Assembly (NCBI GenBank): GCA_004525685.1
Contig: SPBW01000036.1
Coordinates: 1 to 15,169, forward strand
Length of the DNA stretch: 15,169 bases
Origin: Candidatus Atribacteria bacterium
GTDB taxonomy: Bacteria; Bipolaricaulota; Bipolaricaulia; UBA7950; UBA9294
Direction of reading: 5' to 3'
A program made the position numbers and the translations under genes. This document shows, one piece after another, positions 8,552 through 14,949 of the stretch. Position 1 is the first letter of the stretch; each line of letters begins with the position of its first letter. Below the pieces are notes generated by a model. That model was not told where the DNA came from and made no database searches. It worked only from the letters and a program-made list of their open reading frames with translations.

Positions 8552-9853
8552 TCAGAAGAGGCCGAAGTAGACGGCCATGACATCCAGGATGCTGGCGATG
8601 AGGCAGGTGCCTAGCGCCATGGGAATCCCCTTGTGCAGCCACGTCTTGGTCGGCAGCGGTTGCCCGGCCTTCTCGCTGGCTGAGATGGCTATGACATTGG
8701 CCGTCGCTCCAACTGGCGTCGCATTGCCGCCGAATCCCACGCCGAGCGCAAGTGCCCACCACAGTGGCTCCACGGCTACTCCCTGAGCCTGCAGCGCTAG
8801 AAGGACAGGAAGCATGGCAATGGTAAATGGGACATTGTCGACAACGGCAGACATGAGCGCAGAACCCCAGAGCACAACAAGAGATGCCAGTACCATTCCG
8901 TGCGCCGACAATGCGGAGATCGCCCCGGCCACGACGTCGAGTGCTCCTGAACTCTCCAGTCCGCCTACAATCACAAACAAGCCGACGAAGAACAGAAGAA
9001 CGTCCCAGTGTACAGCCTTGAGCGCCTGGCGAGCATCGGGCCAAACCCATACCAGTCCGGCACTAGCTCCGATGAGCGCCACGATCCCCGATTCCAATCG
9101 CAGTGCCTCGTGACAGAAAAAAAGCACAATCGTTGCCGCAAGCACAGTCAACATGCGTTGGGTTGTCTTGGGATCCGTGAGTGCGCGGCGCGCCTTCATT
9201 CCTGCCAGGCCATCGCTGCGCGTGTGCGCATTCCAGAGCGTTCTACGGTACATGAACAGAAGCAGCCCTTGTGCGAATACCCACACAAGAAGAACAATCG
9301 GTCCCAAGTGAACAAGGAAATCAGTGAAACTCAAGTGTGCTGCAGATCCAATCAGAATGTTCGGAGGATCACCAATAAGAGTGGCCACACCACCGATATT
9401 GGACAGCATCACCTCGCCAACAAGAAACGGAGTCATGGGGAGATCGAGTATGTCTGCCAACGACATGGTGACTGGAATCATAAGAATAATCGTGGTCACG
9501 TTGTCAAGGAACATCGAGACAACGGTTGTCGTGAGTCCTAAATAGATGAAGAGCAGCCAGGCTTTCCCGCGTGCAAGTTTGGCCGCCGCAATGGCGAGGT
9601 ACTCAAAGAATCCGGTCGCCTGAAACAGGCCGACAATGACCATCATCCCGAAGAGCAGGGTAATCGTATTCGAGTCCGTCGCCTCGACCGCCAGATCGAG
9701 CGAGTAGAACCCCAGCCACGTCCCGAGAGAGAGCATGACAATGGCCCCGACAAGCACGACCAAGGTGCGATGAACTCGCTCCATCAGGATTCCGACATAC
9801 GTGAATATGAAAATCGCCGCCGAAACGGCGATTGCAGCAATATCTGCCGTCAT
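8552..9853 (-). CDS. NhaD/ArsB-family ion transporter (IT superfamily permease)
   Basis: The 433-residue carrier has about 11-12 hydrophobic spans and two homologous halves. The first half carries FLDNVTT (115-121) and SNIGGVATLIGDPPN (151-165). The second half has the matching VVDNVPF and GGNATPVGATAN. This DNV...GDPPN pattern identifies the COG1055 group, which includes Na+/H+ antiporters of the NhaD type and arsenite/anion permeases. The transported ion cannot be told from sequence alone, and no ars genes are nearby. I chose the ATG at 9853 (MTADIA) because the hydrophobic first helix starts there. An in-frame ATG at 9904 would add 17 unconvincing residues. Neither start has a strong ribosome binding site. 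The gene stands alone and converges on the VWA operon. Confidence 0.9.
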   Translation of the reverse strand: MTADIAAIAVSAAIFIFTYVGILMERVHRTLVVLVGAIVMLSLGTWLGFYSLDLAVEATDSNTITLLFGMMVIVGLFQATGFFEYLAIAAAKLARGKAWLLFIYLGLTTTVVSMFLDNVTTIILMIPVTMSLADILDLPMTPFLVGEVMLSNIGGVATLIGDPPNILIGSAAHLSFTDFLVHLGPIVLLVWVFAQGLLLFMYRRTLWNAHTRSDGLAGMKARRALTDPKTTQRMLTVLAATIVLFFCHEALRLESGIVALIGASAGLVWVWPDARQALKAVHWDVLLFFVGLFVIVGGLESSGALDVVAGAISALSAHGMVLASLVVLWGSALMSAVVDNVPFTIAMLPVLLALQAQGVAVEPLWWALALGVGFGGNATPVGATANVIAISASEKAGQPLPTKTWLHKGIPMALGTCLIASILDVMAVYFGLF

Positions 9854-10149
9854 GATTGGCTCGCATGGTAGCGGACGCTCCACAGAAGCGCAACCGCATG
9901 CCATTTTGCACGAATGCGCGCGGCTTCGTAGCCATCGACGCCCGTTTGCCAGTCAGTCACTCAGCCATGACTGCTATGCAGAACCTGACGCGTGGCACAG
10001 CCAGTCACCAACCGCCGGTGATGCCAGATGAAGAGTCGTTCAACAGCTGAGGTAATCTATCGCCTATCTTGAGAGGAGCCTCACGGCTTGCGGACTTGAT
10101 GATCGCGGCCCTTGGCGATCCCTCTTCTTGGACTGAGAAGGAGACAACC
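9854..10149. other. gene-free stretch with one inverted repeat
   Basis: I see no convincing gene in these ~300 bases, which lie between two divergent genes and should hold their promoters. A 6-bp inverted repeat, CAGTCA at 9954-9959 and TGACTG at 9968-9973 with an 8-base loop, could be an operator or a fortuitous repeat. I could not find a -35/-10 pair good enough to call for either direction. Confidence 0.4.
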
Positions 10150-10481
10150 ATGGCAGCGCTAGCCAACGCGCGCATCAACGAAACCTGATGAACTCGTCTT
10201 GCATGGAACCTCACACGCTTCGAAGCGTTCATCGCTGGGCATGTTCTCCACGGCATCCACTTCGTGGGTGTCCGGATCAACAAGAACAGGCTGCCGACGC
10301 CATGGGCATTTCGCGAGGAACGATTCAACGCTTGCTTGAGTCAGGGCGTCGTAGGACTCTGGATGCACTGGTTCATGGCAAAGCGTTGTCATTTGCAGAC
10401 GCTGATCACATGTGCATTGACTCACACCGACCCCATGGACGCGGTCGACGTCGGCGCGGCCCCCGCGAGGACGTTACGTAG
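10150..10481 (+). pseudogene. remnant of a DUF134-family helix-turn-helix DNA-binding protein
   Basis: An excellent ribosome binding site (AAGGAG at 10138-10143, six bases before ATG 10150) opens a frame that stops after 12 codons with two consecutive TGA. DUF134 similarity then appears piecewise. In the frame of the ATG, a stretch around 10209-10250 reads LTRFEAFIAGHVLHG, recalling the family's LTxDExEALRLADxxGL. In the next frame, from about 10275 to 10397, a clear helix-turn-helix reads QEQAADAMGISRGTIQRLL, then ESGRRRTLDALVHGKAL, the hallmark DUF134 end. A basic tail follows up to TAG at 10479-10481. The distance from start to helix-turn-helix is shorter than usual, so deletions plus frame changes are likely. 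DUF134 proteins are small presumed DNA-binding proteins of poorly known role. The domain call is strong. The exact lesions are inferred. Confidence 0.7.
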
Positions 10482-10686
10482 CCGCAAGGCAGCCTCATCC
10501 TCGCAGTCTGGTAGGCGGCACCGCAGGCTCGCAACCTGCCCTCCTCGCAATTGTTGCGCCTATCGTGTATGATGCCTCCAGTTTCGTGTAGCAATTCATT
10601 CGCATACCAATCAACGTATAAATTGCAACCAATCAAACCAGAGCTGAGAGTGCGACTTGGCTCAACGGAGCCAAGGAGTTTCTCTA
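10482..10686 (+). promoter_or_regulatory. leader and promoter region of the DEAD-box helicase
   Basis: This gene-free stretch precedes the helicase. A TATAAAT box lies at 10617-10623, with no good -35 hexamer 16-18 bases upstream. TATGAT at about 10568-10573 is a second, weaker -10 candidate. A perfect 9-base direct repeat, ACCAATCAA, sits at 10606-10614 and 10628-10636, bracketing the TATAAAT box. GCAATT at 10591-10596 and AATTGC at 10621-10626 form an inverted pair. The region therefore looks like a regulated promoter, but the transcription start is not determined by what I can see. Confidence 0.4.
10656..10678 (+). promoter_or_regulatory. hairpin overlapping the helicase ribosome binding site
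   Basis: CTTGGCTC (10656-10663), loop AACG (10664-10667) and GAGCCAAG (10668-10675) form a perfect 8-bp stem. The ribosome binding site AAGGAG (10673-10678) has its first three bases inside the 3' arm. The TTG start follows at 10687. Such a structure would restrict ribosome access when formed and could make translation depend on temperature, on a binding protein or on the helicase itself. Confidence 0.55.
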
Positions 10687-11901
10687 TTGAGTTTTGAAAG
10701 ATTTTCGTTTGACCGGCGCATTGCCGCCGGAGTGAAGTCCATGGGTTATACAACCCCCACGCCGATTCAAGCCAAGGCAATCCCCGTCGTTCTGCAAGGA
10801 CGCGACATGCTGGGATTGGCTCAGACAGGAACGGGAAAAACAGCAGCCTTTGTGTTGCCGATCTTGCAGCGTCTGAGTCAAGGACCTCGAGGAAAGGTGC
10901 GAGCACTCATTGTCGCCCCTACCCGCGAGCTGGCTGAGCAGATCCATCAAGAGACCTCCAAGCTGGCAGGCGATACGAAGATTCGCAGTGTCACCATCTA
11001 TGGCGGCGTAGGCAAGGGGCCGCAGCTCGCGGCGCTGAAGCGCGGAGTCGAAATCGTCGTCGCTTGTCCAGGGCGCCTGCTCGATCACGTCGATGCTGGC
11101 ACGCTAGATCTATCGAATGTGGAGGTTCTCGTACTTGATGAGGCCGACCGCATGTGCGACATGGGCTTCCTCCCCGATATCAAGCGGATCATTCGACAGG
11201 TGCCAGAGAAGCGACAGACCCTCTTCTTCTCGGCGACCATGCCCAAAGACATCCGCGCCTTGGCCGACAAGATCCTTACGTCGCCAGAGACCGTGCAGAT
11301 TGGGATCATAGAGCCAGCAAAGACAGTCTCTCATGCTCTCTATCCGGTCCCGGAAGACCGGCGAAAGGAGCTTCTCGCCGCAATGCTTCAGCGCACGGCG
11401 ACCGGGCGTGTGCTTATCTTCACACGTACCAAGCATCGTGCTCGCAGCCTTGCCATCTACATGCAGAAGAACGGACATCGAGCAGCAGCACTTCAAGGAA
11501 ACATGAGCCAGAGTCAGCGACAAGAGGCGATCAATGGCTTCCGTAAGGGGAAGATCGACGTACTTGTGGCCACTGACATTGCTGCCCGAGGAATCGACGT
11601 GTCGCAGATTTCTCATGTCGTCAATTTCGACATGCCAGACACAATGGATGCCTATACGCACCGAATCGGACGCACGGGACGAATCGGCAGCTCCGGCGAA
11701 GCCTTCACATTCGCTATCCGCGGAGACGGCTTGATGGTGAAGCAGATCGAGAAGACCTTGGGAACGCGTCTTGAACGTCGCCGACTTCCTGAATTTGAAT
11801 ATGGCAGCGGCTTTGATCCTGAGAGACAATTCCCGCAGACAAGCTCCAAGTCATCAAGTCTTCCACGCTCCTTTGGCGGACGCAGTAACCGACACCGATA
11901 G
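10687..11901 (+). CDS. DEAD-box ATP-dependent RNA helicase
   Basis: The protein has 404 residues, the core length of the RhlE/CsdA-like group with a short tail. The motifs run in order: Q motif GYTTPTPIQ (20-28), motif I AQTGTGKT (45-52), Ia PTREL (78-82), Ib CPGRL (127-131, where TPGR is usual), II DEAD (151-154), III SAT (182-184), V ATDIAARGID and VI HRIGRTGR. I chose the TTG at 10687 because AAGGAG lies eight bases upstream and the product then begins MSFERFSF, as family members do. An upstream in-frame TTG at 10657 would lie inside the leader hairpin. The tail is short, Ser- and Arg-rich, without a recognisable RNA-binding domain. The likely role is RNA duplex remodelling in ribosome assembly or mRNA turnover, possibly under cold stress. 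The helicase identity is secure, the subfamily is not. Confidence 0.96.
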   Translation: MSFERFSFDRRIAAGVKSMGYTTPTPIQAKAIPVVLQGRDMLGLAQTGTGKTAAFVLPILQRLSQGPRGKVRALIVAPTRELAEQIHQETSKLAGDTKIRSVTIYGGVGKGPQLAALKRGVEIVVACPGRLLDHVDAGTLDLSNVEVLVLDEADRMCDMGFLPDIKRIIRQVPEKRQTLFFSATMPKDIRALADKILTSPETVQIGIIEPAKTVSHALYPVPEDRRKELLAAMLQRTATGRVLIFTRTKHRARSLAIYMQKNGHRAAALQGNMSQSQRQEAINGFRKGKIDVLVATDIAARGIDVSQISHVVNFDMPDTMDAYTHRIGRTGRIGSSGEAFTFAIRGDGLMVKQIEKTLGTRLERRRLPEFEYGSGFDPERQFPQTSSKSSSLPRSFGGRSNRHR

Positions 11902-11934
11902 GTAGCCACCCACAAGCTGCACAAACAAGATCGT

Positions 11935-11978
11935 GAGTGCCCCCAAGCAACCAGTCACGGGAGGTTGCCGGGGTGCTC
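11935..11978. terminator. long hairpin downstream of the helicase gene
   Basis: GAGTGCCCC (11935-11943) pairs with GGGGTGCTC (11970-11978), including two G-T wobbles. Inside it, GCAACC (11947-11952) pairs with GGTTGC (11963-11968) around a 10-base loop. That makes about 15 pairs with one small internal loop. It lies 33 bases after the helicase stop and between convergent genes. A T-run is missing on both sides, so it may be a Rho-assisted end or an mRNA-stabilising structure rather than a classical terminator. A second smaller hairpin (GGGTTCCT/AGGAACCT) lies at 12034-12057. Confidence 0.45.
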
Positions 11979-12097
11979 CAAGGATTCTGGACGTAGGCAT
12001 CTCGCCATCCATGGCTCCGCGAGACCTGCGACAGGGTTCCTTCTGTTCCAGGAACCTCCAACTTCAGCGGTGGCTCTTGCGCACTCCTGCCACTTGG

Positions 12098-13147
12098 TCA
12101 ATGGGACGCATCCTTGTGCCCGTGTCGGTGGTGCGGATCAGGCAGATGCGCATGCGAGTGGGAGAGGTCCTGATGAGCATGTTCGTGAACATGGCTTGGA
12201 TGCCCGTCGCCGCCCCCATGAGCATGGTCGTGATGATCGTCATCGTGACGATGGCTGTGCGTATGGCGTACGCCTGTATGAATGTGGGGATGCTCGTGCT
12301 CCTCTCGCGCGAGCAAGATGGCGGCAAGAACCATCAGCGGGAGCGCGAGGAAGAACCTCCATTCAGGCAGCTGTCGGAAAAGCACCAGCGACAAGGCGAC
12401 GCCGACAAACGGTGCCATACCGAACAGTGCGCCCGTACGCGCGGCTCCCACTTGCCTCAGTGATTGAACAAACAGAGCGATGCTCGCACCATAACTCACA
12501 ATCCCTAGCCCCAGTGCCCACAGGGCCCGCCCCAGCGATGGCAGTGGACGACTGAGTGCAAGGCCAAGGATAAGCGAACATGTGCCAGCGGCAATGCCTT
12601 TGATGGCAACAATCCGCTTCGGATCTTTGAGAGAGATGCGACCTGTGAAGTTGTTGTCAAAGCCCCACGCCAGACACGCCCCCAAGACCAAAATCGCTCC
12701 AAGCGAGATTCCCCAGCCACCTGATGGATCAAGAGTCAGCAGAACCCCTCCAAGGGCGACCGCCAGGATGGCTCCCCATGTCCGACGTCCCACAGACTCG
12801 CGAAAGAGCATGAAGGCCAACAGACCTGTTGCGACCACCTCGAAATTGAGAAGCAGGGACGCCGTGGCTGCTGGTGTCCGTTGAAGCCCCAGTAGAAGAA
12901 GAATCGGACCGGCGACACCGCCTGTGAGGATGGCACCCAAGAGCCACGGCAGGTCCTGACCCTCAAGTGCTGCTTCATGATCTGCTTGTCCCAGAGCCTT
13001 TCGGATCAACAGCAATAGACCTAGGGCCCCACCTGCGCCAAGATAGAGCAACCCTGCCAGAATGATCGGATCGACGCCCTCAAGCAGGAGCTTGGAGAGG
13101 GGTGCACTCATCCCGAAGAGCACTGCAGCCAAGATTCCGAATCTCAT
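12098..13147 (-). CDS. EamA/DMT-superfamily transporter with histidine-rich C-terminal tail
   Basis: The 349-residue protein starts at ATG 13147, with a GGGGAG ribosome binding site upstream. About ten hydrophobic spans in two repeats (the first begins MRFGILAAVLFGMSAPLSKLL) mark it as a drug/metabolite transporter of the EamA type. After the last span (about residue 280) comes a hydrophilic tail of some 68 residues, 25 of them His, with motifs such as HTHSHRH, DHHDHAH and a final LPDPHHRHGH. Similar His-rich ends with an HSHxHxPDxHHRH core occur in other EamA proteins as I recall them, so this looks like a subfamily trait. It suggests binding of a transition metal such as Zn, Ni or Co, for sensing, buffering or transport. 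It lies downstream of the OsmC gene on the same strand, 96 bases away, possibly co-transcribed. Confidence 0.9.
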   Translation of the reverse strand: MRFGILAAVLFGMSAPLSKLLLEGVDPIILAGLLYLGAGGALGLLLLIRKALGQADHEAALEGQDLPWLLGAILTGGVAGPILLLLGLQRTPAATASLLLNFEVVATGLLAFMLFRESVGRRTWGAILAVALGGVLLTLDPSGGWGISLGAILVLGACLAWGFDNNFTGRISLKDPKRIVAIKGIAAGTCSLILGLALSRPLPSLGRALWALGLGIVSYGASIALFVQSLRQVGAARTGALFGMAPFVGVALSLVLFRQLPEWRFFLALPLMVLAAILLAREEHEHPHIHTGVRHTHSHRHDDDHHDHAHGGGDGHPSHVHEHAHQDLSHSHAHLPDPHHRHGHKDASH

Positions 13148-13219
13148 ACCACTCTCCCCTAGACTACAAACCCAAGCTTAGCCGAATTTGCGCGAAGGGA
13201 CTTCAATCGCGGGCCGATT

Positions 13220-13240
13220 CGACGAGCCGTCGCCTCGTCG
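13220..13240. terminator. hairpin just after the restored OsmC end
   Basis: CGACGAG (13220-13226) and CTCGTCG (13234-13240) form a 7-bp stem with a 7-base loop. It sits a few bases beyond the stop that would end OsmC if its frame were restored, and before the transporter gene. No T-run follows on the minus strand, so it could be a weak terminator or an mRNA-processing structure. Confidence 0.3.
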
Positions 13241-13243
13241 GGG

Positions 13244-13305
13244 TCACGCACGCTTCGTCGATACAGTCACCGCCAGTGGCGCTTCGAGATGCTTCTTCAC
13301 ACTCA
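13244..13305 (-). pseudogene. C-terminal remnant of OsmC in the shifted frame
   Basis: Reading the minus strand from the OsmC stop in another frame gives VSVKKHLEAPLAVTV and then a stop at 13244-13246. This matches the conserved OsmC C-terminus CxVKKHLExPxxxxV. Restoring one base after the TG of the TGA (for example TGC AGT in place of TGAGT) would give QCSVKKHLEAP and a full protein of about 131 residues, the usual family length. The missing base therefore falls in the codon of the second conserved cysteine. Confidence 0.8.
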
Positions 13306-13638
13306 CTGAGAGACGGCACGGAAGCAGGGCTCCTCGTACTGCTCCGGGAATGAACTCGGGAGCAGCACCTCAACATGAATCTCCTCGACACACCGCGCCT
13401 CGACGTTCAGGCGCGGGGAGATACGCAAAGCAACCTCGTCGACTGGCAAATCGCGGGTTCGACAGAACGCGAGCAATTCCATCCCACTGCACATTCCAAG
13501 TCCCGCCAGTGTGAGGTTCAGGGGGGTTGGCCCGCTATCCTGCCCTCCAGAGATCGTCATCTGATCCGTTCTGATGACGAAGATTTCCTCTTCACGTTCG
13601 ATCGGCCTGTCCCCTAAGAGTGTGACCATCAATTCCAT
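13303..13638 (-). CDS. OsmC-family protein, frameshifted and lacking its C-terminus
   Basis: The open part is 111 residues. It shows the OsmC pattern: a beta-rich N-terminus, GGQDSGPTPLNLTLAGLGMC (31-50) matching the family's GPxPxxLxLAALxxC with the first cysteine at 50, then RTRDLPVDEV and LPSSFPEQY. The frame ends at TGA 13303-13305. The expected family ending with the second cysteine is found one frame over, immediately downstream (see the next entry). The ATG at 13638 has CGGAGG seven bases upstream. It overlaps the methyltransferase end by 47 bases, so the two are coupled. Intact OsmC/Ohr proteins reduce organic hydroperoxides through two cysteines, so the product as written would lack the second cysteine. 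A single-base sequencing deletion would also explain it. Confidence 0.88.
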   Translation of the reverse strand: MELMVTLLGDRPIEREEEIFVIRTDQMTISGGQDSGPTPLNLTLAGLGMCSGMELLAFCRTRDLPVDEVALRISPRLNVEARCVEEIHVEVLLPSSFPEQYEEPCFRAVSQ

Positions 13639-14257
13639 CAGTCGGCCTCCGATGCTTGTCCGTCTGCGTGGGGCGAACTAGGGTGATGTGGAACGTCTCA
13701 GCGTCCTCCACCATGTCAAGCAGAGCGAATCCCGCATCCGAGGCCATTAGAGAAATAGCCTCCGCTGACATCTCTCGACCGTCCCACGGCACCCCATAAC
13801 CAGTCTGGACGGTCTTGCCTGGTAGCTCGACCTTCACAGGAACAATAAACATCTGCTGGGGTCTATCGGCACGTGCGGGAATCGTTACATCCCAAATGTG
13901 AAGCGCCGCTCCGGGGCGAAGTACGCGATAGGCCTCCTTGAGTACGTCACCGCGATCCGAATGGGGAACATACATCAAGAAGAAGAAGGCCGTCGCGACG
14001 TCAAATGATGCATCAAGAAACGGCAGTTTCTTGGCATCTGCAATTACCTTTATTGGGCCAGGCGGAATCTCTTCGAGTTCGTCTGGTCGGAGATCCACAG
14101 CCACAACCTGTCGCCCTCGAAGCTGGCCGATGATGCCTTCTCCACCACCACCAAGATCAAGAATCAGATCATCATCCCCGAACGTGTCCTCAAGACGAAT
14201 CACTTGTTGATCTAGAAGGAACATGCGTTTCTCATCAATCGCTGGATGCTCACTCAT
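13592..14257 (-). CDS. class I SAM-dependent methyltransferase
   Basis: The protein has 221 residues from ATG 14257 (MSEHPAID). That start is preferred over the in-frame ATG at 14281 because GAGGTGAT lies about three to seven bases before it. Rossmann-fold motifs are visible: motif I LDLGGGGEG (33-41), the acidic residue ending beta-2 (VVAVDLRP, D55), AD at 73-74 before KKLPFLDASFDV, and the post-motif LKEAYRVLRPGAALHIWD. This is the Methyltransf_11 type. The substrate cannot be told. The C-terminal ~25 residues (TQTDKHRRPTDGIDG...) look like an unstructured extension that runs into the OsmC gene. It is the first gene of a minus-strand group with OsmC and the His-rich transporter, and diverges from the isochorismatase-like gene. 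Confidence 0.9.
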   Translation of the reverse strand: MSEHPAIDEKRMFLLDQQVIRLEDTFGDDDLILDLGGGGEGIIGQLRGRQVVAVDLRPDELEEIPPGPIKVIADAKKLPFLDASFDVATAFFFLMYVPHSDRGDVLKEAYRVLRPGAALHIWDVTIPARADRPQQMFIVPVKVELPGKTVQTGYGVPWDGREMSAEAISLMASDAGFALLDMVEDAETFHITLVRPTQTDKHRRPTDGIDGHTLRGQADRT

Positions 14258-14395
14258 CAAATCACCTCGAAGGTTTGTCACTCGTGCTGTGCATTCGGTT
14301 CAAACTCGCCCCCCAGAAGCACGACATGCTAACCTCACAGGATGTTTTGCCCCTTGCGCACGTGTCGATCGTCGCAACCTTCCCTCGAAGCGGGT

Positions 14396-14426
14396 TTGCC
14401 ACACGTCACAACTGCGAGAGTAGAAT
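14396..14426 (+). promoter_or_regulatory. candidate promoter for the isochorismatase-like gene
   Basis: TTGCCA (14396-14401) and TAGAAT (14421-14426) resemble sigma-70 -35 and -10 boxes, with a 19-base spacer that is longer than ideal. The gene's ATG lies 43 bases after the -10 box. The ~210-base gap also has to serve the divergent methyltransferase, for which I could not find a clear promoter. Confidence 0.3.
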
Positions 14427-14469
14427 TCTGAGTCACCCTGCTCTGCGGCTCAGATCAATAGGAGGCATC

Positions 14470-14949
14470 ATGATGCGCCCTCTCAAATGGCATCTCGTGG
14501 CAATCCTGATCTATGCTTCGCTGACGCTCACGGGAATCGCATCGCCACCGTTTAAATCAACAGTGTGCGATACAGCACTCATCAACATCCATCTCGACGA
14601 AATCACAGTGGCATTTGCAGGAACCGGACAGCCATTTCGCGAGGAGTGGCTGACTGCGGATGACCGTCACGTGATAGCTGCGAACGCAGAGTTGATTGCT
14701 GCCGCTCGTGAAGCGGGTCTCCTCATCATCTATCTCTACGGCAGCTATGACAATCTCCTAGAGGGGGATGTTCTGACCACATTCGCTGAGGAGATTGCGC
14801 CTCAAGAAGGCGACATCCTGATTGGGCGGCCTGGCCCCAATCTCAACGTGTTCACAGACACCATCCTTCTTGAGACCCTTGAAAGCCGCCGTCTACGCAA
14901 TCTTGTCTTCTCGGGCTTGAACACCGGCTACTGCGTCAACCACTCGTGA
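14470..14949 (+). CDS. exported isochorismatase-fold cysteine hydrolase-like protein, interrupted by TGA
   Basis: The ATG at 14470 (a second ATG follows at 14473) is preceded by AGGAGG at 14460-14465. Residues 1-24 look like a signal peptide: MMRPLK, then a hydrophobic stretch ending TLTGIA. The rest has the isochorismatase-like fold: DTALINI strand, helix NAELIAAAREAG, strand LLIIYLY, and the end LRNLVFSGLNTGYCV, with the nucleophilic Cys at 155. The usual Asp of IDxQ aligns with His41, and the usual Lys aligns with Arg120, so the Asp-Lys-Cys triad seems altered. The frame stops at TGA 14947-14949, four codons after the cysteine, where family members continue with TARxAxxxGY. Homology resumes in the same frame. 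Most similar proteins are cytoplasmic, so the export signal is notable. Confidence 0.8.
   Translation: MMRPLKWHLVAILIYASLTLTGIASPPFKSTVCDTALINIHLDEITVAFAGTGQPFREEWLTADDRHVIAANAELIAAAREAGLLIIYLYGSYDNLLEGDVLTTFAEEIAPQEGDILIGRPGPNLNVFTDTILLETLESRRLRNLVFSGLNTGYCVNHS

Noticed and set aside
8217..9050. Long minus-strand frame of 277 codons
   Set aside because: It is Arg/Ser/Cys-rich, crosses the convergent gene boundary and is a frame shadow of the NhaD-like gene and the VWA protein.
10005..10425. Minus-strand frames across the DUF134 remnant
   Set aside because: They show no domain, while the plus strand carries a clear DUF134 helix-turn-helix.
11110..11829. Minus-strand frame of 239 codons opposite the helicase
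   Set aside because: The plus strand carries all helicase motifs. The opposite frame has no recognisable domain or ribosome binding site.
12131..12330. Tandem-repeat-like CATGxxCATG pattern
   Set aside because: It results from repeated His-X codons in the transporter tail and is not a regular DNA repeat or CRISPR array.
11933..12555. Plus-strand frames with Met/Val-rich or His/Arg/Asp-rich products opposite the transporter tail
   Set aside because: Their composition is simply the complement of the His codon runs in the EamA tail.
13450..13480. GGGTTCGA flanked by TCGCG/CGCGA, tRNA T-loop-like
   Set aside because: It lies inside OsmC coding sequence and there is no cloverleaf around it.
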